Positions 1 through 5,472 of a stretch of 24,098 nt of DNA are shown here, one piece after another. A model generated the notes under the pieces. It saw only the letters and a list, made by a program, of their open reading frames with translations. It did not search any database and had not been told where the DNA came from. Position numbers and translations under genes: made by a program. This DNA is from a virus. The first letter of the stretch is position 1. Each line of letters begins with the position of its first letter. The stretch covers positions 1 through 24,098 of the IMG/VR virus record IMGVR_UViG_3300023174_000621; one strand, written 5' to 3'.

Positions 1-127
1 GGATTAGGTAACTCTGTAGTTCAAGCATATCCTCATCCTGTTCAACGTATGGAGGATTGGCTAACTTATTTAAATAAACTGCGTTACCAATCTTTACCTT
101 GCCGTTGTTGTATGGTGTATCTTTCAT
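1..127 (-). CDS. Hypothetical protein, 3' end outside window
   Basis: Partial gene; 42 codons are visible, starting MKDTPYNNGKVKIGNAVYLN, with no stop before the window edge. Its ATG (127-125) overlaps the TGA of the next gene upstream in an ATGA junction, the signature of translational coupling used throughout this operon. The visible part is polar and not recognised as a family. It is the most downstream gene seen of the leftward operon that starts at 4362. Confidence 0.7.
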   Translation of the reverse strand, partial: MKDTPYNNGKVKIGNAVYLNKLANPPYVEQDEDMLELQSYLI

Positions 128-471
128 TCGTCAACCCCTACTTCACTTTTAACTTTCATCAAGCGTTTGTCAAGTCCCTCTACCTGTTCATACTTATTTA
201 AAACCAATCTATCAGATGTCATACATTTGCCATCTCTTGGTCGGTATAAAGTTCCAGTTACTGCATCCATAAGATATGCGGTCTTTTTCATATCGACCGC
301 TATATAGACTGGAGTTACTATTCGTTCTATGCCACTAATATGCCCAAGATAAAGATCTTTATCCCTAATCCAATCTCTTTTTGTAGAACTTTTTGGTCCG
401 ATTGGAAAACAACTGGAAGTTAAGGCTACCATCCCTTCCATAGACTTACGAATTGGCGTTGTTTTTAGCAT
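124..471 (-). CDS. Hypothetical phage protein, 115 aa
   Basis: Unrecognised protein of mixed composition with a basic N-terminus. It overlaps the upstream gene (446-658) by 26 bases and the downstream gene by an ATGA junction. The start is uncertain: ATG at 471 has only a weak AAGG-type site, and ATG at 441 also lacks a clear one. No membrane segment or known motif is visible. The operon position, downstream of recombination genes, suggests an early accessory role but does not prove one. Confidence 0.7.
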   Translation of the reverse strand: MLKTTPIRKSMEGMVALTSSCFPIGPKSSTKRDWIRDKDLYLGHISGIERIVTPVYIAVDMKKTAYLMDAVTGTLYRPRDGKCMTSDRLVLNKYEQVEGLDKRLMKVKSEVGVDE

Positions 472-658
472 AACTTCTTGCCTTTCTTACAGTTTTAATC
501 CCTATCTCTTGGGGTTTACGAGCCTCCATCATTTCATCTGCATATTTATATGCCAATACTGCTGGCTCTTCTCCAACATCATAATTGCAAGACAAAATTC
601 CATTTAAAGCAAACATAGCCATAAGATCACGTAGATACTCCTTGTCCTGATCGGTCAT
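446..658 (-). CDS. Small hypothetical protein, 70 aa
   Basis: Short, probably helical protein rich in Met, Ala and acidic residues. The ATG at 658 is preceded by GGAG seven bases upstream and overlaps the stop of the previous gene as ATGA. Proteins of this size and look are common in phage early operons, but no domain is recognised. The tight coupling on both sides makes a real gene likely. Confidence 0.75.
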   Translation of the reverse strand: MTDQDKEYLRDLMAMFALNGILSCNYDVGEEPAVLAYKYADEMMEARKPQEIGIKTVRKARSYAKNNANS

Positions 659-939
659 TTTGTTTTCTCCATGGCGTTAATACCATCAGCCAAAATATTC
701 GCTAGGTATTTACCACGCACCGCAATATGCTCAATCTCTTTGCATGAATCTATAACTGAGACTGCATCCTTAAGCGCACGGTTATACCCAGCCGTATATT
801 CGTCCTTACCATCTAGCATCATGGATACGGCATCACGGATAAGACTAGAAGCCTTCCGTTGCCCAGCCATCTTCTTTAACTTATCTACGTGTTCTGTGTA
901 TAAGTAAAGGTTGTATGGCACTAATTTCTTATCTGTCAT
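655..939 (-). CDS. Small protein with ribbon-helix-helix-like N-terminus, 94 aa
   Basis: The start at 939 is chosen because GGAAGAA lies just upstream and the ATG overlaps the upstream stop as ATGA; a TTG 12 bases earlier would give a slightly longer protein. The N-terminal part (about residues 8-45) reads as a beta strand (LVPYNLYLYTEH) followed by two helices, resembling MetJ/Arc/CopG-type folds. The rest is helical and acidic. Role inferred: DNA-binding regulator, low certainty. Confidence 0.72.
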   Translation of the reverse strand: MTDKKLVPYNLYLYTEHVDKLKKMAGQRKASSLIRDAVSMMLDGKDEYTAGYNRALKDAVSVIDSCKEIEHIAVRGKYLANILADGINAMEKTK

Positions 940-1361
940 GATTTCTTCCAAATCTCAAATGATTTCCGTAATTTATTAAATTCTTCTCTGACTGTTTCTC
1001 TTTCTTTTAATTCCTTACGAGACTGTATGTTTAGGTAATCAGCCAGCCATGATGCACATTGCTTTTCAGAACTAATCTCTTGTGGCAATACTGTCTTCTG
1101 ATTAATCCATTTCCAAAACTCAGGATCTCTGCACATCATGCCAGCCATCTTGACTGCGTGGTCTCCTGGAAACTCTAGTTCACGATTGACTGGTTGCTCG
1201 TTGTCCCCGATACGAACCATGACAACCATATACCTAGAGCCTACAAAGTCACGCATTAAGTCATCTGGCAGATCATCTGGATGAACCGCCAAGGAAAGAC
1301 CATAGCCATCTTTAGTTTGTTTTAAAGCAGTCTTAATTGCTTCGAACTGTATTGTGTTCAA
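936..1361 (-). CDS. Conserved-looking phage hypothetical protein, 141 aa (TTG start)
   Basis: The preferred start is TTG at 1361, preceded by GGAGG six bases upstream; an upstream TTG at 1385 has no such site. The reading gives MNTIQFEAIKTALKQTKDGY, then a segment rich in HPDDLPDDL and a hydrophobic strand (YMVVMVRIGD). The C-terminal third is charged, helical and probably coiled coil. This organisation matches unannotated proteins next to recombination genes in other phages (recalled, not searched). No catalytic motif is recognised. Confidence 0.75.
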   Translation of the reverse strand: MNTIQFEAIKTALKQTKDGYGLSLAVHPDDLPDDLMRDFVGSRYMVVMVRIGDNEQPVNRELEFPGDHAVKMAGMMCRDPEFWKWINQKTVLPQEISSEKQCASWLADYLNIQSRKELKERETVREEFNKLRKSFEIWKKS

Positions 1362-1779
1362 TTTGATCCTCCAAATACTCGACAATTCCTTTTAACTTAT
1401 AAGCACGAATAGAAGATTGCTGTAACTGAGCATTCAATTCTTCAACTTCTTTCTTATGTTCAGCCTCTAGTTTGTCAAACTTTTCCCTCCACTCCAAGCA
1501 CCAGTTATAGTGCTGTTCGTTTTCTTTAATTTGACTTTTGAGTGACTCATGTAATTCTTTAGAAAGTTTCTCCCAATCTACCTTTTTAATTGAGGCACGT
1601 TTCTTTCTAGCTAAAGAAGCTTTTTCTTGTTTCTCTATCTTAATAAGTGATTTTGCATACTGCTCAGGAGACACGCCCAGCTTTTTACCAAGCGCTATTT
1701 GAGTATTGGTGAGGCGCACAGTCTTAACCTTTGGTTTGTTCTTAGATCCAACGGGTCGTCCACGCTTTACACTTCCCAT
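1333..1779 (-). CDS. Basic coiled-coil protein with AT-hook-like N-terminus, 148 aa
   Basis: The N-terminus holds K-R-G-R-P (residues 5-9) in a Lys/Gly-rich stretch, resembling an AT-hook, the minor-groove DNA-binding motif. Residues 20-40 could form a short helix-turn-helix-like segment, and about 60-140 is a heptad-like Lys/Glu coiled coil. ATG 1779 follows a GGAG site that lies in the end of the upstream gene (13-base overlap). Likely nucleic-acid binding by composition; no enzyme domain is seen. Confidence 0.75.
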   Translation of the reverse strand: MGSVKRGRPVGSKNKPKVKTVRLTNTQIALGKKLGVSPEQYAKSLIKIEKQEKASLARKKRASIKKVDWEKLSKELHESLKSQIKENEQHYNWCLEWREKFDKLEAEHKKEVEELNAQLQQSSIRAYKLKGIVEYLEDQIEHNTVRSN

Positions 1780-2042
1780 GGTTGTTTCTCCTCAGTTTGG
1801 GGTTGGTCTTCTTTCTTGTATGGCTCAGATACTGCAAGTGAAATGTATGGATTGCCAGCTTTAGATTTGTAATTCCATCCAGCAATAGCAATTTCTACCA
1901 ACTGACCTTTTGATTTATGAATTAAGTTTTCTAAAAATACTTTGTCTACATGGACTGATCCACGCAAATTAGGTTGTTCGCCTACCCTGTCTTTATTAAT
2001 AAACATTGCACCCGTGTTGGGCTTTTGTTCGTATGCCATCAT
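1767..2042 (-). CDS. Small phage protein next to ERF gene, 91 aa
   Basis: Two consecutive ATGs (2042 and 2039) follow AAGGAG; the second has better spacing, so the protein may begin MAYEQKPNTG. The reading suggests a small beta-rich fold (AIAGWNYKSKAGNPYISLAV) with an acidic C-terminal tail. Such proteins beside annealing and nuclease genes are often single-strand-DNA-related, and an acidic tail is typical of SSB-like proteins, but no OB-fold signature can be confirmed by eye. Translationally coupled to the ERF gene. Confidence 0.75.
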   Translation of the reverse strand: MMAYEQKPNTGAMFINKDRVGEQPNLRGSVHVDKVFLENLIHKSKGQLVEIAIAGWNYKSKAGNPYISLAVSEPYKKEDQPQTEEKQPWEV

Positions 2043-2722
2043 TTCTCCTTAGTTAAATTTTCTTTAGCTTGTTTAAATCTAGTCAATACATCCTCATAAT
2101 CTTTTGGATATTCGGTCTTCATGGCGTCAAAAATGTTGCGGTTCTTTTGGAAGATTGATTTAATGTCTTCTTCCTTAGTAACCAAGGTCAACATCAATTC
2201 AACCGCCGCAACGACTGCTGGTAGGTTCTCGACACCATCTACCTTTAATTGCCAATCACCTGGTTCACCATCTAGCTTGGTATGCACCTTTGCTTTAGGC
2301 ACGATTGGCTTAAAGGGTGGTGCAAGACTTGGCTCATGGTTCTTAGGTTCACTAGCATCAACAAGATCGTTCTCCACAATCTCCATGCACATCAGCCATA
2401 GGTATCTGCGCATATAGGTATGAGTGCTACCTAGGTTCTGAATGGGCTGGGTCTTATCCATACTGGCAAAGACCATTGGAGATGTAAAGGTAACGAAGTC
2501 ATCCTTCTCACCATCAGCGTTATGGACTGTGAGGTAAGCAGTATCTTGGGTAAAAGATACCACACCACACAGACCTAAATCGTTGAAGATCGAAGTAACT
2601 TGCGGGACAAAATCTCCTAACTCAAAGTAATTAAACTTTGCGTAGGAGTTCTTGCCCGACTTGTTCAGCTTTGTATTGTGAAGCCTCACACGTGCTTCTT
2701 GTAGCTTTTTATATACGCTCAT
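2039..2722 (-). CDS. erf: ERF family single-strand annealing recombinase, 227 aa
   Basis: The N-terminal 130 residues match the ERF superfamily pattern: a start of type VYKKLQEARVRL, then the KSGKNSYAKFNYFEL segment, a VPQVTSIFNDLGL helix and the motif QNLGSTHTYMRRYLW, where ERF and related annealing proteins have a conserved GSxxTYxRRY-type signature. ERF proteins form rings on single-stranded DNA and pair complementary strands during phage recombination and genome circularisation. The start at 2722 gives MSVYKKL and makes an ATGA overlap with the small upstream gene. The C-terminal part is a Lys/Glu-rich helical tail. The exonuclease-like gene at 3029-3901 is in the same operon. Confidence 0.88.
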   Translation of the reverse strand: MSVYKKLQEARVRLHNTKLNKSGKNSYAKFNYFELGDFVPQVTSIFNDLGLCGVVSFTQDTAYLTVHNADGEKDDFVTFTSPMVFASMDKTQPIQNLGSTHTYMRRYLWLMCMEIVENDLVDASEPKNHEPSLAPPFKPIVPKAKVHTKLDGEPGDWQLKVDGVENLPAVVAAVELMLTLVTKEEDIKSIFQKNRNIFDAMKTEYPKDYEDVLTRFKQAKENLTKEK

Positions 2723-2874
2723 GCTATTTTCTCTAAATAAAGGTGGGTTAAGGTTTTTGCCATTGTGTAAACCTTCCAAGCCTCTTCAGATATATCTTTC
2801 TGAGGATCGACATATGACGAGTTTGATGCTAACGCCACCATAAATTTCAATGTTAATTCCTGTGATGTTTCCAT
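2719..2874 (-). CDS. Small hypothetical protein, 51 aa
   Basis: Complete short frame starting METSQELTLKFMVALASN and ending in an ATGA overlap with the ERF start. AAGGAG lies seven bases before the ATG. The sequence looks alpha-helical. The good ribosome site and coupling to ERF support a real gene; no family is recognised. It may serve mainly to couple ERF translation. Confidence 0.72.
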   Translation of the reverse strand: METSQELTLKFMVALASNSSYVDPQKDISEEAWKVYTMAKTLTHLYLEKIA

Positions 2875-2883
2875 AAATTCTCC

Positions 2884-3027
2884 TTAACACCCGATTGGTT
2901 TCCATGGACCATTAACTTTGGTATCCCAACAGCACATACCGCCACGCCCGTCAGATTCACATTTAACTTGAGCCATAACGCCTGTCGTTAATAAAGTAAT
3001 AAACACTGCAACAATTGCTTTTTTCAT
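2884..3027 (-). CDS. Small secreted cysteine-containing peptide, 47 aa
   Basis: Starts MKKAIVAVFITLLTTGVMAQ: a Lys-Lys n-region, a hydrophobic core and V-M-A before the predicted cut at residue 19/20, a classic Sec signal peptide. The mature part is about 28 residues with four cysteines (C23, C32, C33, C47), enough for two disulfides in the periplasm. AAGGAG is well placed and overlaps the end of the nuclease gene. Function unknown; an envelope-acting factor such as an exclusion or anti-host peptide is only a guess. Too short for most gene callers. Confidence 0.72.
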   Translation of the reverse strand: MKKAIVAVFITLLTTGVMAQVKCESDGRGGMCCWDTKVNGPWKPIGC

Positions 3028-3028
3028 A

Positions 3029-3901
3029 TCATTCTCCTTGATTAAAATTCTTCCACTGATCGCAGAAGTCCCTTACTAAACAGAAGTTTGCACAGCGAGT
3101 TCTTTCTCCTGGTCGCACTTCTATTTCGTAATCTTTGCCAAGCTCGGCTAATTTCTTTTCCGCCTCTTCCTTAATATCATGGACGGATGTTGCTCGTTTC
3201 CCACCAGTCTTGCGTATAGCGTAATAAGTCGCTTTCTCCCACATTTGCTCAGGTGTGCAGACAGGCAGATCTTCCCCTGTCTCGGAAGCGAAAAGCGCAT
3301 CGGAATGTAAACGGATTCTTTCCTTAATAAAATTCTCACGTTTTTCATAAGACCAAAGCGGTACATCAATGACCTTGATAGGCGCTTCTGGATATCCCTC
3401 TTTAGTTTGCGCATCCCGTCTACTCCAATCCCTGATGATGGCTATGATCTCCACCTTTTTTACAGGAATCTGTTTAATCTTTTCTACTAGCCATGCGTAG
3501 ATGTTTAACTGTTGTTCCCATTCAATCTTCTCGTTCATGACACCCCATGCACCCGTGGTCTTGTAGTCTGAAACTACGATCCCATCAGGTTCTATGCGCT
3601 GTAAGTCTACCGCACCCGATATGTTCCACCCATCTAACTCGGCATGGAGTCTTTGCTCAATGATGTGGTTTTCATCCTTGCCAAGTTCTAATACAGCATG
3701 GATAGCAGTTCCAAAGATAGCCCACACTTTATCTGCAACATCCTCTTCCAGTTGGTCATAGTAAGTGTTTTTGAGTTGGACAATGCGTGGGCTATTTATT
3801 AACTCGGTAACGGACAGATGTGCTTTACCCTTGGTGTATGTCGGTCTGCTTAGAACATTTACGAATGTCTGAGGCAGATTAAATTTGTTCGTTATTTTCA
3901 A
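3029..3901 (-). CDS. PD-(D/E)XK (RecB/Cas4-like) exonuclease, 290 aa
   Basis: Shows the ordered motifs of the RecB-type nuclease fold: G-T-A-I-H-A (His68), G-A-V-D-L (Asp99), V-V-S-D-Y-K (Asp112, Lys114) and Q-L-N-I-Y (Gln131, Tyr135). These residues would bind the metal and cut DNA. Cys215 and a C-terminal C-x3-C-x5-C cluster (270, 274, 280) recall the Fe-S cluster of Cas4/AddB-type nucleases. Starts with TTG at 3901 after GGAG, overlapping the preceding stop as TTGA. It probably resects DNA ends to supply single strands to the ERF protein (inference from operon pairing). Confidence 0.87.
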   Translation of the reverse strand: MKITNKFNLPQTFVNVLSRPTYTKGKAHLSVTELINSPRIVQLKNTYYDQLEEDVADKVWAIFGTAIHAVLELGKDENHIIEQRLHAELDGWNISGAVDLQRIEPDGIVVSDYKTTGAWGVMNEKIEWEQQLNIYAWLVEKIKQIPVKKVEIIAIIRDWSRRDAQTKEGYPEAPIKVIDVPLWSYEKRENFIKERIRLHSDALFASETGEDLPVCTPEQMWEKATYYAIRKTGGKRATSVHDIKEEAEKKLAELGKDYEIEVRPGERTRCANFCLVRDFCDQWKNFNQGE

Positions 3902-4035
3902 AGTAGTCTCCAGCCCACCATAAATACGTTGTAGAAAAACTTAAGGCAGAATCCTGCAAGAACGATGGTAAATATAGCCATGCTTACCAGTAAAAGCCAG
4001 CGACCAAAGTCTTTAATTAGTTCAGTTAAGTTCAT
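3898..4035 (-). CDS. Small single-pass membrane protein, 45 aa
   Basis: Starts MNLTELIKDFGRWLLLVSMA, then a continuous hydrophobic run to about residue 34 and a short basic and aromatic tail. That is one transmembrane helix. GGGG plus a short A-rich spacer precedes the ATG, and the stop overlaps the nuclease TTG start. The 5' end overlaps the upstream gene by 14 bases. Role unknown. Confidence 0.7.
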   Translation of the reverse strand: MNLTELIKDFGRWLLLVSMAIFTIVLAGFCLKFFYNVFMVGWRLL

Positions 4036-4186
4036 TGTTTCCCCTCATCTCTTGTAGTTTCATTTGAATATCATGATCTATCTTCTGTTTCATAAACTTG
4101 TGCATCATGGCTAGTTCTTCTTGTTGTTCTTTCTTTTCTTCAAAGTATCTGCGCTCTTCGATGCGAATCTTCCAACCTTTTCTCAT
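4022..4186 (-). CDS. Small charged helical protein, 54 aa
   Basis: Begins MRKGWKIRIEERRYFEEKKE and continues Lys/Glu/Gln/Met-rich, probably one long helix or coiled coil. AAGGA lies seven bases before the ATG, and the start overlaps the previous stop by one base (TGATG). Second gene of the leftward operon. No family recognised. Confidence 0.7.
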   Translation of the reverse strand: MRKGWKIRIEERRYFEEKKEQQEELAMMHKFMKQKIDHDIQMKLQEMRGNNELN

Positions 4187-4362
4187 CAGCAATTCCTTAA
4201 ATCTTTGGTTTTTTCAAGGCAGTAATCCATTAGCTGTTCAATCTCTTGAAATGCTTGCATAGCATGGTGATATGCACCCATATGATTGTTTTGCAGAAGA
4301 CATTCTTCAGTTCTCCGCAGAAAATCTCTGGCATTAATCAATGATTCAGCGTAATCTTTCAT
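4186..4362 (-). CDS. First gene of leftward operon, hypothetical, 58 aa
   Basis: Starts MKDYAESLINARDFLRRTEE after a good GGGAG site, about 25 bases downstream of the strong promoter at 4385-4413. The predicted product is helical, with several His and three Cys residues but no CxxC pairs. As the first gene after the promoter it should be among the earliest and most strongly expressed proteins of this operon. Function unknown. Confidence 0.72.
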   Translation of the reverse strand: MKDYAESLINARDFLRRTEECLLQNNHMGAYHHAMQAFQEIEQLMDYCLEKTKDLRNC

Positions 4363-4384
4363 GTATATTTCTCCCTTAAGTTAG

Positions 4385-4413
4385 ATCGTAAAATAAACTA
4401 ATGTGTGTGTCAA
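4385..4413 (-). promoter_or_regulatory. Strong sigma70-like promoter for leftward operon
   Basis: On the minus strand TTGACA (4413-4408) and TACGAT (4390-4385) are separated by exactly 17 bases. The -35 is a perfect consensus. Transcription would start near 4378 and read the genes from 4362 leftward. It lies in the divergent gap before the plus-strand gene at 4457. Confidence 0.85.
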
Positions 4414-4456
4414 CAGAATTTTTGTTCTCATTGCAATATATTATAAAGGAAAGAAA

Positions 4457-4774
4457 ATGGCAAGTACCCCAACGCAACGAAGCCTAAAACATATGCGAGA
4501 TCAGGGTTATTTATGTGAGGTAACGGAACGTTGGAATCCTTTTGCCAAGATCCGTCAGGATTTGTTTAACTTTGTCGATATTCTTTGCGTCAAGGAAAGA
4601 AAAACAGTTGCAGTCCAGACGACCAGTTACGGAAATATGTCTGCAAGGATGAATAAAATCAAGAGCTTAGACACATATCCTTTAGTTAAATCTGCTGGGT
4701 GGGAGATAGTAGTACATGGTTGGAAAAAAGATAAGTCTGGTAGGTGGATTGTAAGAGAAGTAGTTATGGAATAA
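4457..4774 (+). CDS. Restriction-endonuclease-fold-like phage protein, 105 aa
   Basis: ATG 4457 is preceded by AAAGGAAAG and opens MASTPTQRSLKHMRDQGYLC. The pattern 'two helices - FVDILCVKERKTVAVQTTS - GWEIVVHGWKK' matches a widespread group of small phage and prophage proteins with a PD-(D/E)XK-like core, in which Asp and a Q-x-T strand replace the usual E-x-K. Many are annotated as hypothetical or VRR-NUC/resolvase-like; activity is unproven and the canonical lysine is absent. It forms a single-gene transcript between the leftward promoter and a terminator at 4827-4876. Confidence 0.78.
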   Translation: MASTPTQRSLKHMRDQGYLCEVTERWNPFAKIRQDLFNFVDILCVKERKTVAVQTTSYGNMSARMNKIKSLDTYPLVKSAGWEIVVHGWKKDKSGRWIVREVVME

Positions 4775-4826
4775 ACTATCCTTGTCAGTAGTTTTTGTTC
4801 AACTTTTTTCTGCTGACGTCTCCCTT

Positions 4827-4876
4827 GGGGTGTGGTGTTTATTCTCCTCACACGTGCATCACACCCCCCCTTTTTT
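4827..4876 (+). terminator. Intrinsic terminator after 4457-4774
   Basis: GGGGTGTGGTG (4827-4837) pairs with CATCACACCCC (4857-4867), ten Watson-Crick pairs and one G-T, followed by CCC and six T residues (4871-4876). The loop is 19 bases. It would stop transcription from the upstream gene before the promoter at 4919. Confidence 0.72.
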
Positions 4877-4894
4877 AGTGGAAACGTTTCCACT
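4877..4894. promoter_or_regulatory. 18-bp perfect palindrome, candidate operator
   Basis: AGTGGAAACGTTTCCACT is fully palindromic with no spacer, centred on AACGTT as in LacI/GalR-family operators. It lies 24 bases before the -35 box at 4919, a sensible activator or repressor position. The inner 16 bases recur exactly at 18241-18256. Which protein binds it, host or phage, is not known. Confidence 0.65.
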
Positions 4895-4918
4895 TTATAG
4901 GGACTTTCCCTAATACTG

Positions 4919-4947
4919 TTGCATTTTCCCAAAGTCTTTCCTATACT
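4919..4947 (+). promoter_or_regulatory. Rightward promoter of the replication operon
   Basis: TTGCAT (4919-4924), 17-base spacer, TATACT (4942-4947). Transcription would begin near 4954, so the structured element at 4968 lies at the very 5' end of the transcript and the first coding region (5302) follows a leader of about 350 bases. The other rightward promoter (17399) also uses TTGCAT and a 17-base spacer. Confidence 0.75.
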
Positions 4948-4967
4948 GATTACGCTGAGTGGGAACT

Positions 4968-5047
4968 CGGTGTAAAATTCTGGACAGATAGACCGTTATG
5001 GTCTGTTGTTTCGCACAACGTAAGTTATGTCCAGGGAATTTACGCTG
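4968..5047 (+). ncRNA. Structured leader RNA: three-way junction
   Basis: The outer stem runs 4968-4986 against 5028-5047 (about 18 pairs including G-U, with a bulged A at 4977 and two bulged G at 5034-5035). Inside are two hairpins: AGACC-GTTAT-GGTCT (4990-5004) and GTTGT-TTCGC-ACAAC (5005-5019). Paired positions were checked base by base. No match to tmRNA, RNase P, SRP, 6S RNA or a tRNA was recognised. It starts about 14 bases after the predicted transcription start, so it is likely a cis-acting leader element; a free small RNA is the alternative. Confidence 0.65.
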
Positions 5048-5059
5048 TGTTATATCCTA

Positions 5060-5093
5060 GAAACGACAGACTATAGCGGTCTTTTTTCGTTTC
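5060..5093 (+). terminator. Terminator-like hairpin in leader (possible attenuator)
   Basis: AGACT-ATAGC-GGTCT (5068-5082) is a 5-bp hairpin with a 5-base loop, followed directly by six T (5082-5087). Flanking GAAACGA (5060-5066) and TCGTTTC (5087-5093) are also complementary. The inner stem is short, so termination strength is uncertain. Bases 5066-5082 can pair without interruption with 4990-5006, which would abolish the hairpin. Confidence 0.5.
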
Positions 5094-5301
5094 CAGCCTT
5101 GGTATGTTGAGCGGATAAAACGCCAGCGACATAGCGAGTAAGCAGACTGGGGGTAAGTGGATGTGATACTGCACAAGTAGGTGGCGAAGATAGTGCCTAC
5201 TCCACGCAAGACTGTCGAGTGCTGTGGCTCCGAAAGAGAAACGGTTAAAGGCGCACTAGGTAGGCTAAGTGCGCTCACCAAAAGAGAACCTTGATATAAC
5301 T
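5094..5301 (+). other. Untranslated leader, second half
   Basis: No convincing gene. Small inverted repeats are present: AGTAGG/CCTACT (5176-5181 and 5196-5201) and a clean hairpin GCGCACT (5251-5257) with AGTGCGC (5268-5274), loop 10 bases, ending 27 bases before the ATG at 5302. The latter could influence ribosome access to the sigma-like gene. No riboswitch class recognised. Confidence 0.4.
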
Positions 5302-5472
5302 ATGAGAGAAGATAAGAAGAATAAGGATTGGAACATGACTCAAGAAGAAGTCGCTCAGGCATTTGGGATTACTAGGAATTACGTGCAACAAATAGAAAAG
5401 CGGGCGATTGAGAAGTTACGGGCGGAATTAAAAAAACGTGGGATTAAAAAACAGGATCTATTGGAAGAGTAG
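5302..5472 (+). CDS. Sigma-70 region-4-like HTH protein, 56 aa
   Basis: The core MTQEEVAQAFGITRNYVQQI followed by EKRAIEKLR closely resembles region 4.2 of sigma70 factors (E-E-I-A-x-x-x-G-V-T-R-x-x-V-R-Q-I-E-x-x-A-L-x-K-L-R), the helix-turn-helix that reads the -35 box. Nothing of regions 1-3 is present. It could be a small transcription regulator that mimics or competes with region 4, or just a DNA-binding protein. Start: ATG 5302 gives 56 aa; ATG 5335 has a better AAGGA site and gives 45 aa; a GTG at 5269 is less likely. First gene after the structured leader. Confidence 0.75.
   Translation: MREDKKNKDWNMTQEEVAQAFGITRNYVQQIEKRAIEKLRAELKKRGIKKQDLLEE

Noticed and set aside
2455-2463. DnaA-box-like TTATCCATA
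   Set aside because: Single copy inside the ERF coding sequence, with no cluster of boxes or AT-rich unwinding region; expected by chance.
4422-4446. Plus-strand promoter for the gene at 4457 (TTGTTC and TATTAT or TATAAA)
   Set aside because: The spacing between the candidate boxes is wrong (about 11 bases) and the -35 is poor; no confident promoter could be placed.
4627-4932. Minus-strand open frame of about 100 codons opposite the endonuclease-like gene
   Set aside because: It runs across the coding strand of 4457-4774, a terminator and the palindrome, and has no sensible ribosome site or family.
5057-5281. Minus-strand open frame of 74 codons in the leader region
   Set aside because: It has Ser/Leu/Arg-rich random composition, lies opposite structured RNA and lacks a ribosome site.
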